A stretch of DNA of 64,000 bases, from NCBI RefSeq assembly GCF_021184025.1, contig NZ_CP036537.1, forward strand, positions 3,472,001 through 3,536,000. The letters are read 5' to 3'. Of the stretch, positions 7,342 to 17,600 are shown one piece after another. Below the pieces are notes generated by a model. It had not been told where the DNA came from, ran no database searches, and saw only the letters and a list, made by a program, of their open reading frames with translations. The DNA comes from Rhodopseudomonas boonkerdii. GTDB taxonomy: Bacteria; Pseudomonadota; Alphaproteobacteria; Rhizobiales; Xanthobacteraceae. The position numbers and the translations under genes were made by a program. Each line of letters begins with the position of its first letter. Positions within the stretch are counted from its first letter, which is position 1.

Positions 7342-10300
7342 CTATGTCAGCCGCGACGCTGCGTCGTGAGAGCCGACGTCTGCCTGCTGTCGCTTTCGTT
7401 TCGAGGGCATCCGCTTCAGGACGAACACATAGAACACCGGCACGAACAGCACCGCGAGGACGGTGGCGGAGATCATGCCGCCGAGCACGCCGGTGCCGAT
7501 GGCGTTCTGGCTGCCGGCGCTCGCACCCGTCGCAACTGCCAGCGGGGTGACGCCGAGAATGAAGGCAAGCGACGTCATCAGGATCGGCCGGAACCGGATG
7601 AAGGCCGCCTCGATAGCCGCGTCGCGCAACGACTTGCCTTCCGCATGCAATTCCTTGGCGAATTCCACGATCAGGATCGCGTTCTTCGCGGACAGGCCGA
7701 TGATCGCGATCAAGCCGACCTTGAAATAGATGTCATTCGGCATGTCGCGCAGCATAACGGCGAGCAACGAACCGATGATACCAAGCGGCACCACCAGCAT
7801 CACCGACAGCGGAATCGACCAGCTCTCATAGAGAGCGGCGAGCAGCAGGAACACGAACAGCACACTCAGCCCCAGCAGAAACGGCGCCTGGTTGCCAGAC
7901 TCGATTTCCTGCTGCGACTGCCCCGCCCATTGATAGCCGAAGCCATCGGGCAACCGCGTGACTAGCCTTTCCATCTCCTTGATGGCATCGCCGGACGAGT
8001 AACCCGGCGCGGCGTCTCCGGCGATACGGATCGACGGATAACCGTTGAAGCCGACCACCTGCACAGGTCCCTTGGCCCATTCGGTGCGGGCAAAGGCCGA
8101 GAGCGGCACCATACCGCCGCTGGCATTGCGGACATTGAGCTTCAGGAGATCGTCCGCCTGCATGCGGCGCGTGCCCTCCGCCTGTACGGTGACGCGTTGC
8201 ATGCGGCCGGTATTGGGGAAGTCGTTGACATAGGCCGAGCCGAGGCTCGCCGAAATTGTCGTGTTGATATCGGTGAAGGAGACGCCAAACGTATTCGCCT
8301 TCTCGCGATCGATGACGAGATTGAGCTGCGCGGAATTCGACAGCCCCTCGACGCGCAGACCGGTGAGCACCGGGCTCTTCGCGCCTTCGGCCATCAATTG
8401 GTTAGCGGCGGCCGTCAGTGCAGCCGAACCACGGCTGCTGCGGTCCTGCAGACGGAAGCTGAAGCCGGTCGAATTGCCGAGACCTTCGATCGGCGGCGGC
8501 GACAGCGCGAAAGCCTGTGCATCGCCAATCTTGGCGAATTCCGCATTGGCGCGATTGACGATCTCAGGCGCCGCATCCTGCCTGCCGCGATCGCTCCAGT
8601 CCTTCAATGTCGGCCATGCAATGCCCGAACTCTGCCCATTGCCGGAGAAGCTGAAGCCGAGCACGGAGAAGACGCTGGCGACCCCCTTCTCCTTCAGGAA
8701 GACGTCCTCGATCTGTTTCATCGAGTCGAGCGTCCGCGACTGGCTCGCCTCCGGCGGCGCCTGCACGTCGACGATCACATAGCCCTGATCTTCCGTCGGC
8801 AGAAAGCCGGTCGGCAGCCGGATATAGGCCCAGCCGAGCCCGACCAGTAGTGCAAGATAGATCGCCATCATCCGGCCGGTGCGGCTGGTGATCCAGCCGA
8901 CCGTGCCACGATAGCTCCCGGCGAGACGGTCGAAGCTGCGATTGAACCAGCCGAAGAAGCCGCCCTTCTCATGATGCCCATGCGGGATCGGCTTCAGGAA
9001 AGTCGCGCACAATGCAGGCGTCAGCGTGAGCGCCAGGAATCCCGAGAACAGGATCGACACCACCATGGTGAGACTGAATTGTCGATAGATGATGCCGACC
9101 GCCCCCGGGAAGAATGCCATCGGCACGAACACGGCCGTGAGCACCAGCGTGATCCCCACGATGGCTCCGCTGATCTGCCTCATCGCTTTCACGGTCGCCT
9201 CGCGCGGCGACAGGCCTTCCTGCGCCATCAGGCGCTCAACATTCTCGACCACCACGATGGCGTCATCGACAAGAATACCGATGGCCAGCACCATGGCGAA
9301 CATGGTGAGCACATTGATGGAGAAACCCGTCGCGAACATCACGGCGCACGTGCCGAGCAAGGCGATGGGCACCACGATCGTCGGGATCAGCGTGTAGCGG
9401 ATGTTCTGCAGGAAAAGGAACATCACGATGAAGACGAGGCCGATCGCCTCGGCAAGCGTGTGCAGCACCTTTTCGATGGACGCTTTCACGAATGGCGTGG
9501 TGTCATAGGGGATTTCGTAGGTCAGCCCCTTCGGGAAGAACTTTGACAGCTCCTTCATCTTGGCGTTAACCGCCTCCGACGTCGCCATTGCATTTCCGGT
9601 TGCCGACATCTGCACACCGATGGCGGCCGCCGGCTTGCCGTTCAGGCGGCTGGCAAAATTATAGTCCTCGCCGCCCACCTCGACGCGAGCGACATCGCGC
9701 AAACGCACCGATGAACCGTCGCGATTGGCACGCAGCACGATTGCGCCGAATTCATCCGGCGTTCCAAGCTGGCCTTTGACCAGGACGGGCGCGGTGACCT
9801 CCTGCGAGACGGGATTGGGCTGTGCCCCGATGCGACCGGCCGCGACCTGGGCGTTTTGTGCGGTGATTGCCGCTGTGATGTCCGACGCCGTGAGACCGAG
9901 GCCGAGCATCTTGTCGGGATCGATCCAGACGCGCATCGAGCGCTGTGTGCCGAACAGCTGCGCCTTACCGACACCGGGCACCCGCCGGATTTCGCTGAGC
10001 ACATTGCGGGTGATGTAGTCGCCAAGCGCAATACTATCCATGCTGCCATCGGTGGTCTGCATGGAGATGAAGAGCAGGAACGCGATCGAGCCTTCCTCGA
10101 CGATAATGCCTTGCTGAGTCACCGCACGCGGCAGCCGCGATTCCACGCGGCGGATACGGTTCTGTACGTCCACCGTCGCCTGCGCCACCGACGTGCCAGG
10201 CCGGAACGTGACGTCGATCTGGATCGCGCCAGTCGCGTCCGCGGTGGACTCGAAATACATCAGGCCGGGAATGCCGTTGAGCTGATCCTCGATCAGCCGC

Positions 10301-10485
10301 GTCACGCCCTGATAGATCTCTTCCGACGATGCGCCGGGATAATTGGTGGAGATCGCGATGCGTGGCGGCGCGATGTCCGGATACTGCGCAACCGGCAGCG
10401 AGGGGATCGCCAGCGCACCGGCAATCATGATGAAGATGGCGACCACCCAGGCAAAGATGGGGCGCGCGATGAAGAAGTTGGACAT
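7342..10485 (-). CDS. RND efflux pump, HAE1 family (AcrB/MexB type)
   Basis: 1047 residues, the normal length. The protein begins 'MSNFFIARPIFAWVVAIFIM' with the standard first membrane helix. The proton-relay aspartates in helix 4 are intact ('ILVDDAIVVVENVER'), as is the helix-10 lysine ('GLSAKNAILIVEFAKEL'). The duplicated pore and porter domains and 12 membrane helices are all accounted for. It lies 12 nt after the adaptor gene and probably forms a tripartite exporter with it and an unlinked outer-membrane TolC/OprM channel, since none is encoded here. Likely substrates are hydrophobic or amphiphilic compounds. Confidence 0.95.
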   Translation of the reverse strand: MSNFFIARPIFAWVVAIFIMIAGALAIPSLPVAQYPDIAPPRIAISTNYPGASSEEIYQGVTRLIEDQLNGIPGLMYFESTADATGAIQIDVTFRPGTSVAQATVDVQNRIRRVESRLPRAVTQQGIIVEEGSIAFLLFISMQTTDGSMDSIALGDYITRNVLSEIRRVPGVGKAQLFGTQRSMRVWIDPDKMLGLGLTASDITAAITAQNAQVAAGRIGAQPNPVSQEVTAPVLVKGQLGTPDEFGAIVLRANRDGSSVRLRDVARVEVGGEDYNFASRLNGKPAAAIGVQMSATGNAMATSEAVNAKMKELSKFFPKGLTYEIPYDTTPFVKASIEKVLHTLAEAIGLVFIVMFLFLQNIRYTLIPTIVVPIALLGTCAVMFATGFSINVLTMFAMVLAIGILVDDAIVVVENVERLMAQEGLSPREATVKAMRQISGAIVGITLVLTAVFVPMAFFPGAVGIIYRQFSLTMVVSILFSGFLALTLTPALCATFLKPIPHGHHEKGGFFGWFNRSFDRLAGSYRGTVGWITSRTGRMMAIYLALLVGLGWAYIRLPTGFLPTEDQGYVIVDVQAPPEASQSRTLDSMKQIEDVFLKEKGVASVFSVLGFSFSGNGQSSGIAWPTLKDWSDRGRQDAAPEIVNRANAEFAKIGDAQAFALSPPPIEGLGNSTGFSFRLQDRSSRGSAALTAAANQLMAEGAKSPVLTGLRVEGLSNSAQLNLVIDREKANTFGVSFTDINTTISASLGSAYVNDFPNTGRMQRVTVQAEGTRRMQADDLLKLNVRNASGGMVPLSAFARTEWAKGPVQVVGFNGYPSIRIAGDAAPGYSSGDAIKEMERLVTRLPDGFGYQWAGQSQQEIESGNQAPFLLGLSVLFVFLLLAALYESWSIPLSVMLVVPLGIIGSLLAVMLRDMPNDIYFKVGLIAIIGLSAKNAILIVEFAKELHAEGKSLRDAAIEAAFIRFRPILMTSLAFILGVTPLAVATGASAGSQNAIGTGVLGGMISATVLAVLFVPVFYVFVLKRMPSKRKRQQADVGSHDAASRLT

Positions 10486-10497
10486 GGATAGCGCGCC

Positions 10498-11685
10498 TTA
10501 CCTGCTCGGCCGTGCGTCAGCGGTGGCATTCGCCGCCGACTGGCTGCGCCACGGCTTCGGATCGACAAGCGCCCCCGGCGCGAGCGTCTGGAAACCTTCG
10601 ACAACGACGTTGTCGCCCGCGTTGAGCCCGCTCCTGATGATCCAGCGTCCATTGACGAGGCGCGACGGCGTGACGTTGCGGAGTTCGGCCTTGCGATCGA
10701 CGGTGACGACATAGAGCTGTGCCTGCCCGCCGGGGTCGCGTTGCAGGGCACGCTCCGGCACCGAGAGTGCGTTCTGCTGCTCGCCCTGCACGATCTGCAC
10801 ACGGACATACATGCCGGGCAGAAGATCACCTTCCGGGTTGGGAAATTCGCCACGCAGTGTGACCTGACCTGTGCTCGCATCGACTGCGGCTTCTGAAAAC
10901 AGCAGGCGGCCGTGATGGGCATAGTCCGAACCGTCATCGAAACGCAGCCGCACCTGAGTGGCATCGTCGCCCTGCTCCTTCGCATTCGCCTGCGCAGCAC
11001 GCTTCAATGCGAGCAGTTCATTGGCTGACTGGGTGAAGTCGGCATAAACGGGTTCGAGCTGCTGGATCTTTGCAAGGCTCTCGCTGCCGCCGACGCTGAC
11101 CAGCGCGCCTTCGGTGATCAAGGCGCGGCCAATGCGGCCGGTGATCGGCGCGCGGACCTCGGTATATTGCAGATCGAGTTGCGCAGCTTCGAGCCCCGCC
11201 CGCGCCGACGCCTCGTCGGCTTCGGCCTGTGCCAGTTCGGCGACGGCGCGGTCATAGAGCTGACCGGTGGTGACGTCGCGCTCCTTCAATTGTGTCTGAC
11301 GTTCGGCCTGCTGCTTCGCAAGCACCCGCGTGGCCTCCGCGCGCTGCAAGGCGGCCTTGGCGCTGTTCACCCGTACGCGGAACGGCGCGGGATCGATGCG
11401 ATAGAGCACATCGCCCTGACGAACGATGGTCCCCTGCTTGAACACCCGCTCGACCACGATGCCGGCCACCCGCGGACGCACCTCTGCGATCCGCGTTGGC
11501 GCGATACGCCCGGGCAGATCGTTGACGATCCGCAGGGTCTCGGGATTCACGGTCACCACACCAACGCGCGTTGCCGGAGCCGCCTGGCCGTTCGGCGCCT
11601 GTTTGCCGTCGCCGCAGCCGGCGAGCAGCGCAGCGATCACCGAAAGCGCCGCGAACGGAGCAATTTTCTTCGTCTTGCCAAACAC
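10498..11685 (-). CDS. RND efflux periplasmic adaptor (membrane-fusion lipoprotein)
   Basis: 395 residues, starting at GTG. The lipobox 'AALLAGC' makes C24 the probable lipidated residue, as in AcrA/MexA. The order is barrel-sandwich half ('IVVERVFKQGTIVRQGDVLY'), alpha-hairpin (about 100-165, 'ERQTQLKERDVTTGQLYDRA'), second half ('VRAPITGRIGRALITEGALV'), then beta-barrel and membrane-proximal domains. First gene of the efflux operon, transcribed divergently from the TetR gene at 11882 with a 24-bp dyad in the intergenic region, which predicts TetR repression. Confidence 0.94.
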   Translation of the reverse strand: MFGKTKKIAPFAALSVIAALLAGCGDGKQAPNGQAAPATRVGVVTVNPETLRIVNDLPGRIAPTRIAEVRPRVAGIVVERVFKQGTIVRQGDVLYRIDPAPFRVRVNSAKAALQRAEATRVLAKQQAERQTQLKERDVTTGQLYDRAVAELAQAEADEASARAGLEAAQLDLQYTEVRAPITGRIGRALITEGALVSVGGSESLAKIQQLEPVYADFTQSANELLALKRAAQANAKEQGDDATQVRLRFDDGSDYAHHGRLLFSEAAVDASTGQVTLRGEFPNPEGDLLPGMYVRVQIVQGEQQNALSVPERALQRDPGGQAQLYVVTVDRKAELRNVTPSRLVNGRWIIRSGLNAGDNVVVEGFQTLAPGALVDPKPWRSQSAANATADARPSR

Positions 11686-11767
11686 TTAAGTCACCATTGA
11701 TCGGAAGGCCGAGACCGCAGACTGCGCCCTCTCGGCCTGAAAGCTCGCCGGATTCGAACGAGGATCA

Positions 11768-11791
11768 GAAACATACCATCTGGTTGGTTTC
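11768..11791. promoter_or_regulatory. Probable TetR operator between RND operon and TetR gene
   Basis: A 24-bp dyad: outer arms GAAAC (11768-11772) and GTTTC (11787-11791), inner arms ACCA (11775-11778) and TGGT (11781-11784), centred on TC. Nine of eleven half-site pairs are complementary. It is the only strong dyad I noticed between the two divergent genes and fits a TetR dimer controlling both directions. Confidence 0.75.
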
Positions 11792-11881
11792 AATTACAAT
11801 CCCTATGTTTGCAACGCAGCATGCGCGCCGCAGGAACCGATAGCGCTTGCAACCACCGCATCCGCCCGGCCAGATGAACCG

Positions 11882-12436
11882 ATGAACGAAGGTTACGAAC
11901 GCAAGAAACAACCCGAACTGGTCCGGCGCGCGCTGATCGACTGCGCCGCGCGCCTCGCCACCGAATGCGGCCTGCAGGCCGTTACCGTGCAGGCCGTCGC
12001 CGATGCAGCCGGTGTCACGAAAGGCGGCCTCTTTCATCACTTCCCGAACAAGCAGGCGCTCATCGAAGCGGTCTTGAAGGACCAGCTCGACAAGTTCGAT
12101 GCCGTCATCGAGACAACACTGGCGCAGGACGGCGACGGTTACGGCTGCTTCACCCGCGCTTACGTGATCGCCAATCTCTCGATGGCCGAATATGCGCCGG
12201 CGCTGGAGTCGACCTGTATTGCGCTGCTCACCGATCCCGTCGCGCGCACGCACTGGTCGGACTGGCTGCGCGCCCGCCTCGAGCGTCATCACGCCACCGA
12301 TGCCGCGCCCGAACTGGAAATCGTCCGCTATGCCGCCGATGGCGTCTGGCTGGCCGATCTGCAGCAGGTGCCGGCCGACCTGCGTATCGAACGCGATGCG
12401 TTGCGGAAGCGGTTGCTGGCCATGACGATCAGATGA
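11882..12436 (+). CDS. TetR/AcrR-family regulator of the adjacent efflux operon
   Basis: 184 residues. The N-terminal helix-turn-helix is evident: 'AADAAGVTKGGLFHHFPNKQALIEAVLKD'-like region at about residues 40-70. The C-terminal ligand domain is less conserved and suggests the TetR_C 'AefR/YsiA-like' sort, without a specific inducer. It is divergent from the RND adaptor gene, the classic arrangement for a local repressor released by pump substrates, with the dyad at 11768-11791 as likely binding site. Its stop codon directly abuts the stop codon of the convergent membrane-protein gene. Confidence 0.9.
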   Translation: MNEGYERKKQPELVRRALIDCAARLATECGLQAVTVQAVADAAGVTKGGLFHHFPNKQALIEAVLKDQLDKFDAVIETTLAQDGDGYGCFTRAYVIANLSMAEYAPALESTCIALLTDPVARTHWSDWLRARLERHHATDAAPELEIVRYAADGVWLADLQQVPADLRIERDALRKRLLAMTIR

Positions 12437-12709
12437 TCAGCGACCGCCAAAGCTGCTCTTGATCTGGTGCAGCAGCGTCAGCCCCCAGCAGAGCGCGAAC
12501 GAACCTGCAAGGCCATAGCCGGTACGACGGTCGATCAACGACAGGCCGGTCCAGAGATAGATCCGGTAGAGCCAGAGCCCGGCGAGACCGACGCCGAGCA
12601 GGCACACCAGCAGTTTCACGAAACGTGCATTGGCAACGCCGACCGCAGCGAACAGAATGGTCAGCGGAACCAGAAACAGCTGGCAGACGGCAATCAGGCT
12701 CTCGTTCAC
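12437..12709 (-). CDS. Small inner-membrane protein, unknown function
   Basis: 90 residues from a GTG at 12709 with GGAG 6 nt upstream. Three hydrophobic helices are visible: about residues 5-27, 31-48 and 64-82. The last residues 'HQIKSSFGGR' are basic and probably cytoplasmic. I do not recognise a family. It is convergent with the TetR gene with no spacer between the stop codons, and the Sel1-repeat gene upstream on the same strand is about 100 nt away. The regular codon use and ribosome site make it a credible gene. Confidence 0.7.
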   Translation of the reverse strand: MNESLIAVCQLFLVPLTILFAAVGVANARFVKLLVCLLGVGLAGLWLYRIYLWTGLSLIDRRTGYGLAGSFALCWGLTLLHQIKSSFGGR

Positions 12710-12808
12710 AGGTAGCTCCAGGGAATCGCAAAACGCGTCTCAGCACCTGGAGCTTAGGCGGCGAATTTGAAACAAATGGTTGCCGATGAATGAGCTACGA
12801 GGAATCGC

Positions 12809-13684
12809 TCAGAAGCACATATTGGTGACGACGTTGCCACGCTTGTCCTTGACCACATAGGGACACTTGATGCGTTCCAATGCCTTCTTCGCATCTTCGT
12901 CGCCAAGAGCTGCGGCTTTCTCATAATAGGCCTTCGCGGCATCCTTGTTCGACGCGCCGCCGCGGCCGCTTTGCGCGAACGCACCCATGCGCTCCAATGC
13001 GCCTGCATGGTTCTGCGCCGCAGCCTTCTCGAATAGGGCGCGTGCCGCAACATCGTCCTTTGCGCCACCGATACCTTCCGACAGCATCATGCCCAATTGA
13101 TATTGCGCTTCGGCATTGGTCTCCGCGGACTTGGCCAGCAACTGCCGCGCGCGCACCGGGTCGGAGCCCGCGCCCGCGCCGCCCGACAGCGCCGCAAGAT
13201 TGCTGACGCCGCGCGGATTGCCAGCCTCGGCCGCGCGTTCGAACAATCTGCGCGCCTGTGCCTCGTCGCGCGCAACACCCGTGCCGTTGCCATAGGCGAC
13301 GCCGAGTTCGACCATGGCCGAGGTGCTGCCCTTGTCCGACGCCTTGCGCCATGCAGCGAGCGCCTCCGCAACCTGTGCATTTGCCGCGTAAGCGCGTCCA
13401 AGCTGGAACATTGCACGGCGCGCCCCGCCCGACGCGGTCCGGCAGAACTTGATGGCGGTGGCGATGTCCGCTTTCGCGATCTCGGCCATGCCCTTCACAT
13501 CGGCAGGCTTGTCGGGATCGGCAGGATCGGCCGCGAGACGATCGCACAGAACCAGATCGGCGGACTGGGCCTGTACAGGCGACGGTGCGGGCGGCATAGC
13601 GAGTCCGGCGGCAATACCGAGCAAACAGATCAGAGGCGTCGCGCCGATACGTCGTGTCATGGGTTTTGTCGCCATCAGTGTCAT
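12809..13684 (-). CDS. Sel1-like repeat protein, exported
   Basis: Up to 291 residues; internal ATG codons at residues 4 and 9 are alternative starts. A signal peptide runs through 'LICLLGIAAGLAMPPAPSPV' and ends near 'QAQSADL'. The rest contains Sel1/TPR-like 36-residue alpha-helical repeats with the 'A..LY..AA..G...A...LG..Y..G.GV' pattern, for example 'GVAYGNGTGVARDEAQARRL' and 'LGMMLSEGIGGAKDDVAARA'. Such solenoids mediate protein contacts; the partner is unknown. It ends with a conserved cysteine pair ('IKCPYVV' and 'NMCF'). Confidence 0.9.
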   Translation of the reverse strand: MTLMATKPMTRRIGATPLICLLGIAAGLAMPPAPSPVQAQSADLVLCDRLAADPADPDKPADVKGMAEIAKADIATAIKFCRTASGGARRAMFQLGRAYAANAQVAEALAAWRKASDKGSTSAMVELGVAYGNGTGVARDEAQARRLFERAAEAGNPRGVSNLAALSGGAGAGSDPVRARQLLAKSAETNAEAQYQLGMMLSEGIGGAKDDVAARALFEKAAAQNHAGALERMGAFAQSGRGGASNKDAAKAYYEKAAALGDEDAKKALERIKCPYVVKDKRGNVVTNMCF

Positions 13685-13738
13685 TCACCGGCGACATTAG
13701 GGACAGGCGCGCAGCCCATCAAGCGGCGCACCAGGAAC

Positions 13739-14446
13739 TCACACGGCCTTGCGGATCAGCTTCAGCACGGCCTGCAACCGCAGGCTCCGCTTGCCGGCCA
13801 GCGCCGTGGCTTCCAGCTCGGCGCCCTCGGGGTCACAGCTTCCGGAAAAGCCGATACCGATCTCATAGCCGCCGAAGATCGGAACCTCACCCAGCGACGG
13901 CGTGTGCTCCTGATTCAGGATCTCGCCCTTCCAGCGCCCGTCCGCGGAGGAATAGGCGCCGAGATAGTAGAACGAGGCATCGCCGCCAAGGATGCGGCCA
14001 TCCTGCAGCAGCATCACGCCCGTGAGCCCGCCATCGATGCCGTCGAGGGCGCGCAGATGGATCGAATAAAGCCCGTTGGCAATGCTGCCCTCGCCGATCT
14101 CGCCGGCTGGCGGCATTTCGCTGTCATCGAGATTGGTCATCAGCGAGCGAAAGCTCGCGCCCGGCATCTGCGGCGAGCTGCCCTCGAAGCGATAGGTGTC
14201 TCCGCAGGCGCGGCCGATCACCTTGATGGTCGCGATGTCCTGGCCGAGCAGCGACTGGTAGTCCGCCTCGAAACAATGGCGGCGGCTTTCGATCTCGGCG
14301 AACACCTGGTCGCCCTCGAAGCGATAGGCGCCGATATGAGCGAAGCCGGAATTGCCGCCGAGCATGGTACCGTCGCGAACATACATCACGCTGCGCCCGA
14401 GCGCCTCGCCGACGTAGTATTCGCATTTGTAGAAGCCGGTCCGCAC
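13739..14446 (-). CDS. Tandem GrlR-like domain protein
   Basis: 235 residues with no signal peptide. Two copies of the same small beta-barrel domain can be aligned by eye. Copy 1 starts 'MRTGFYKCEYYVG' and contains 'VRDGTMLGGNSGFAHIGAYR'. Copy 2 starts near residue 117 'IANGLYSIHLRA' and contains 'LQDGRILGGDASFYYLGAY'. The 'DG.(I/M)LGG..(S/G)F...GAY' motif is that of GrlR-like lipocalin-fold proteins; GrlR itself binds the GrlA activator in enteropathogenic E. coli, but homologues in rhizobia are single-domain and of unknown role. No virulence or secretion genes are nearby. The duplicated architecture is the unusual part. Confidence 0.75.
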   Translation of the reverse strand: MRTGFYKCEYYVGEALGRSVMYVRDGTMLGGNSGFAHIGAYRFEGDQVFAEIESRRHCFEADYQSLLGQDIATIKVIGRACGDTYRFEGSSPQMPGASFRSLMTNLDDSEMPPAGEIGEGSIANGLYSIHLRALDGIDGGLTGVMLLQDGRILGGDASFYYLGAYSSADGRWKGEILNQEHTPSLGEVPIFGGYEIGIGFSGSCDPEGAELEATALAGKRSLRLQAVLKLIRKAV

Positions 14447-14602
14447 TGACCATTCCTCACTGAGCCTCCGGCAATCTAGCCGAAGTTGCGCAGTGAGGAA
14501 AAGCGCACCTTGTCAGCCCGGAACGATTCCGGCGGCCTTGATCACAGGCAGAACGCACGTCTGCCTGTCTTCACAGTTCCCCGGCCCGCACTGCACAGGG
14601 CC

Positions 14603-17600
14603 TCACGAATGTGACGGCGCCGAGCCATGTGCCTTGTGGGCATGCGCCTCGCTGTCATGAGCCCCCGGCGCCAGCGGTGCATCCTGATCCACTGTGCCCT
14701 CGCCATGCTGGGTGAGCGGGCGGTTGCCCGCCATGGCGCGCAGCAGCACATAGAACATCGGCGTGAAGAAGATGCCGAAGGCCGTCACACCAATCATGCC
14801 TGCGAACACGGCGACGCCCATCGCATGCCGCATCTCCGAGCCCGCGCCAGTGGACGTCACGAGTGGCACGACACCCATGATGAAGGCCATCGACGTCATC
14901 AGGATCGGACGCAGACGCAGCCGGCTCGCCTCGATCGCCGCTTCGATGGGCTTGCGACCCGCAAATTCCAGCTCGCGCGCAAATTCCACGATCAGAATGG
15001 CGTTCTTCGCGGACAGTCCGACAAGCACGATCAAACCGATCTGGGTGAAGACATTGTTGTCCCCCTTGGTGATCCAGACGCCGAACATGGCGGCGAGCAG
15101 GCTCATGGGCACGATCATGATGATCGAGAGCGGCAGCGTCAGGCTCTCGTATTGGGCAGCGAGCACCAGGAACACCAGCAGGATCGCAACCGGAAACACG
15201 ATCAACGACGAATTCCCCGCGATGATTTCCTGATAGGTCAGTTCGGTCCATTCGAAGGCAATGCCCTTTGGCAAAGTCTCCTTCGCAACCCGCGCGACCG
15301 CGTCCTGCGCCTGCCCCGTAGAGTAGCCCGGCGCAGCACCGCCATTCACGTCGGCGGAGAGGAAGCCGTTGTAACGCATGGCGCGTTCCGGCCCTGCGCT
15401 CTCCTTGACACGCAGCAGCGTCGACAGCGGGATCATCTCGTTGCTGTCCGAACGCACCTTGAGCTGTCCTATATCGTCGGCCCGCGCGCGATACTTCGCG
15501 TCGGCCTGCACGCGCACCGAATAAGTGCGGCCGAACTTGTTGAAGTCGTTCACATAGAGCGAGCCGAGATAGATCTGCATCGTGTCGAAGATCGAGGTTA
15601 CTGGCACGTTGAGCTGCCGCGCCTTGGTGCGATCGACATCCGCATAGAGTTGCGGCACGTTGATCTGATAGCTCGAGAACAGACCGGCCAGCTCCTTCTG
15701 CTGCATCGCCTTGCCGATAAAGGCCTTGGTGGCGTCGTTGAGCGCCTCATAGCCGAGACCGGCGCGATCCTCGATCTGCAGCTTGAAACCGCCGATGGTG
15801 CCGAGGCCGGCGACCGGCGGCGGCGGGAACATCGCGATGAAGGCATCCTGCAAGCCGGCATATTTCTTGTTCAGCGACAGCGCGATGGCATTGCCGGACA
15901 GCGACTTGTCCTTGCGTTCCTCGAACGACTTCAGGCCGATGAAGACGATGCCCGAATTCGACGAATTGGTGAAACCGTTGATCGACAGGCCCGGGAACTG
16001 GATGGCGTTCTCGACGCCCGGCTCCTTGAGAGCAATGTCGCCCATCCTGCGGATCACTTCTTCGGTGCGATCCAATGTGGCGCCGTCGGGCAATTGCGCG
16101 AAGCCGACGAGATACTGCTTGTCCTGTCCCGGCACGAAACCGCCCGGCACCGCGTGGAACAGATAGCCGGTGACGCCCACCAGCGCGAGATAGACACCCA
16201 TCACCACCGCGCGGCGAGAGATGACGCGCTTGACGCCGCCGCCATAGGCTTCCGACGAACGCGTGAAAAAGCGGTTGAAGCGGACGAAGAACCAGCCGAG
16301 CGTCCTGTCCATGAAGCGCGTCAGCACGTCCTTCGGCGCATCGTGGCCCTTGAGCAGCAGCGCCGCGAGTGCCGGCGACAGCGTCAGCGAATTGAAGGCT
16401 GAGATTACCGTCGAGATCGCCACGGTCAGCGCGAACTGCTTGTAGAACTGGCCGGTCAGACCGGTAATGAAAGCCAGCGGCACGAACACCGCGACCAGCA
16501 CGAGTGCGATGGCGATGATCGGCCCGGTCACTTCACGCATGGCCTGATAGGCCGCGCTCTTCGGATCGAGACCCCGTTCGATGTTGCGTTCGACGTTTTC
16601 GACCACGACGATGGCGTCGTCCACCACGATACCGATGGCGAGCACGAGGCCGAACAGCGTCAGCGCGTTCACCGAAAAACCGAACACATGCATGACCGCA
16701 AAGGTGCCGACCACCGACACCGGCACCGCAATCAACGGAATGATCGATGCGCGCCAGGTCTGCAGGAACAGGATCACCACCAGCACGACAAGCGCGATGG
16801 CTTCGAGCAGCGTGTGGATCACAGCCTCGATCGAAGCGCGGACGAACTGCGTGGGGTCATAGACGATGTCATAGTCGACGCCGTCGGGCATGTTCTCCTT
16901 CAGCTCCTTCATCGTCCTGCGGACATTGTCGGAGATCTGGATCGCGTTGGAGCCCGGCGACTGGAAGATCGGCACGGCGACGGCCGACTTGTTGTTCAGC
17001 AGCGAGCGGAGCGCATAATCGGCAGCGCCGAGCTCGATCCGCGCGATGTCGCGCAGCCTGACGACTTCACCATTGTCGCCGTTCTTGACGATGATTTCGC
17101 CGAACTCTTCCTCGCTCTGCAGGCGTCCCTGCGCGTTGATGGAGAGCTGCAGGTCGAGACCGGGCTCGTTGGGCGAGCCGCCCACCTGCCCCGCCGCCGC
17201 CTGCACGTTCTGCGCGCGGATCTCGCGCACCACGTCGCCCGGCGACAGGCCGCGCTCGGCGACCTTCTGCGGATCGAGCCAGACGCGCATGGAGTAATCC
17301 CCCGAACCGAACAGCTGCACCTGACCGACGCCTTCGATACGCGCGAGGCGATCCTTGACGTTGAGCACGGCATAGTTGCGCAGATAGGTCATGTCGTAGC
17401 GGTCGTTCGGCGACAGCAAGTGCACGACCATGGTAAGGTCGGGCGCACTCTTGATCGTCGTCACGCCGAGCGCGCGCACTTCCGCCGGCAGCCGCGGCTC
17501 GGCCTGCGACACGCGGTTCTGCACCAGTTGCTGCGCCTTATCGGGATCGGTGCCGAGGCGGAAGGTGACATTGAGGGTCATCCGGCCGTCGGTGGTCGCC

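Noticed and set aside
14627..16402. Long open frame (591 codons) opposite the second RND pump
   Set aside because: It is a GC-rich antisense shadow: composition is Arg/His-rich, no family motif is visible, and the opposite strand encodes an intact RND pump over the same bases.
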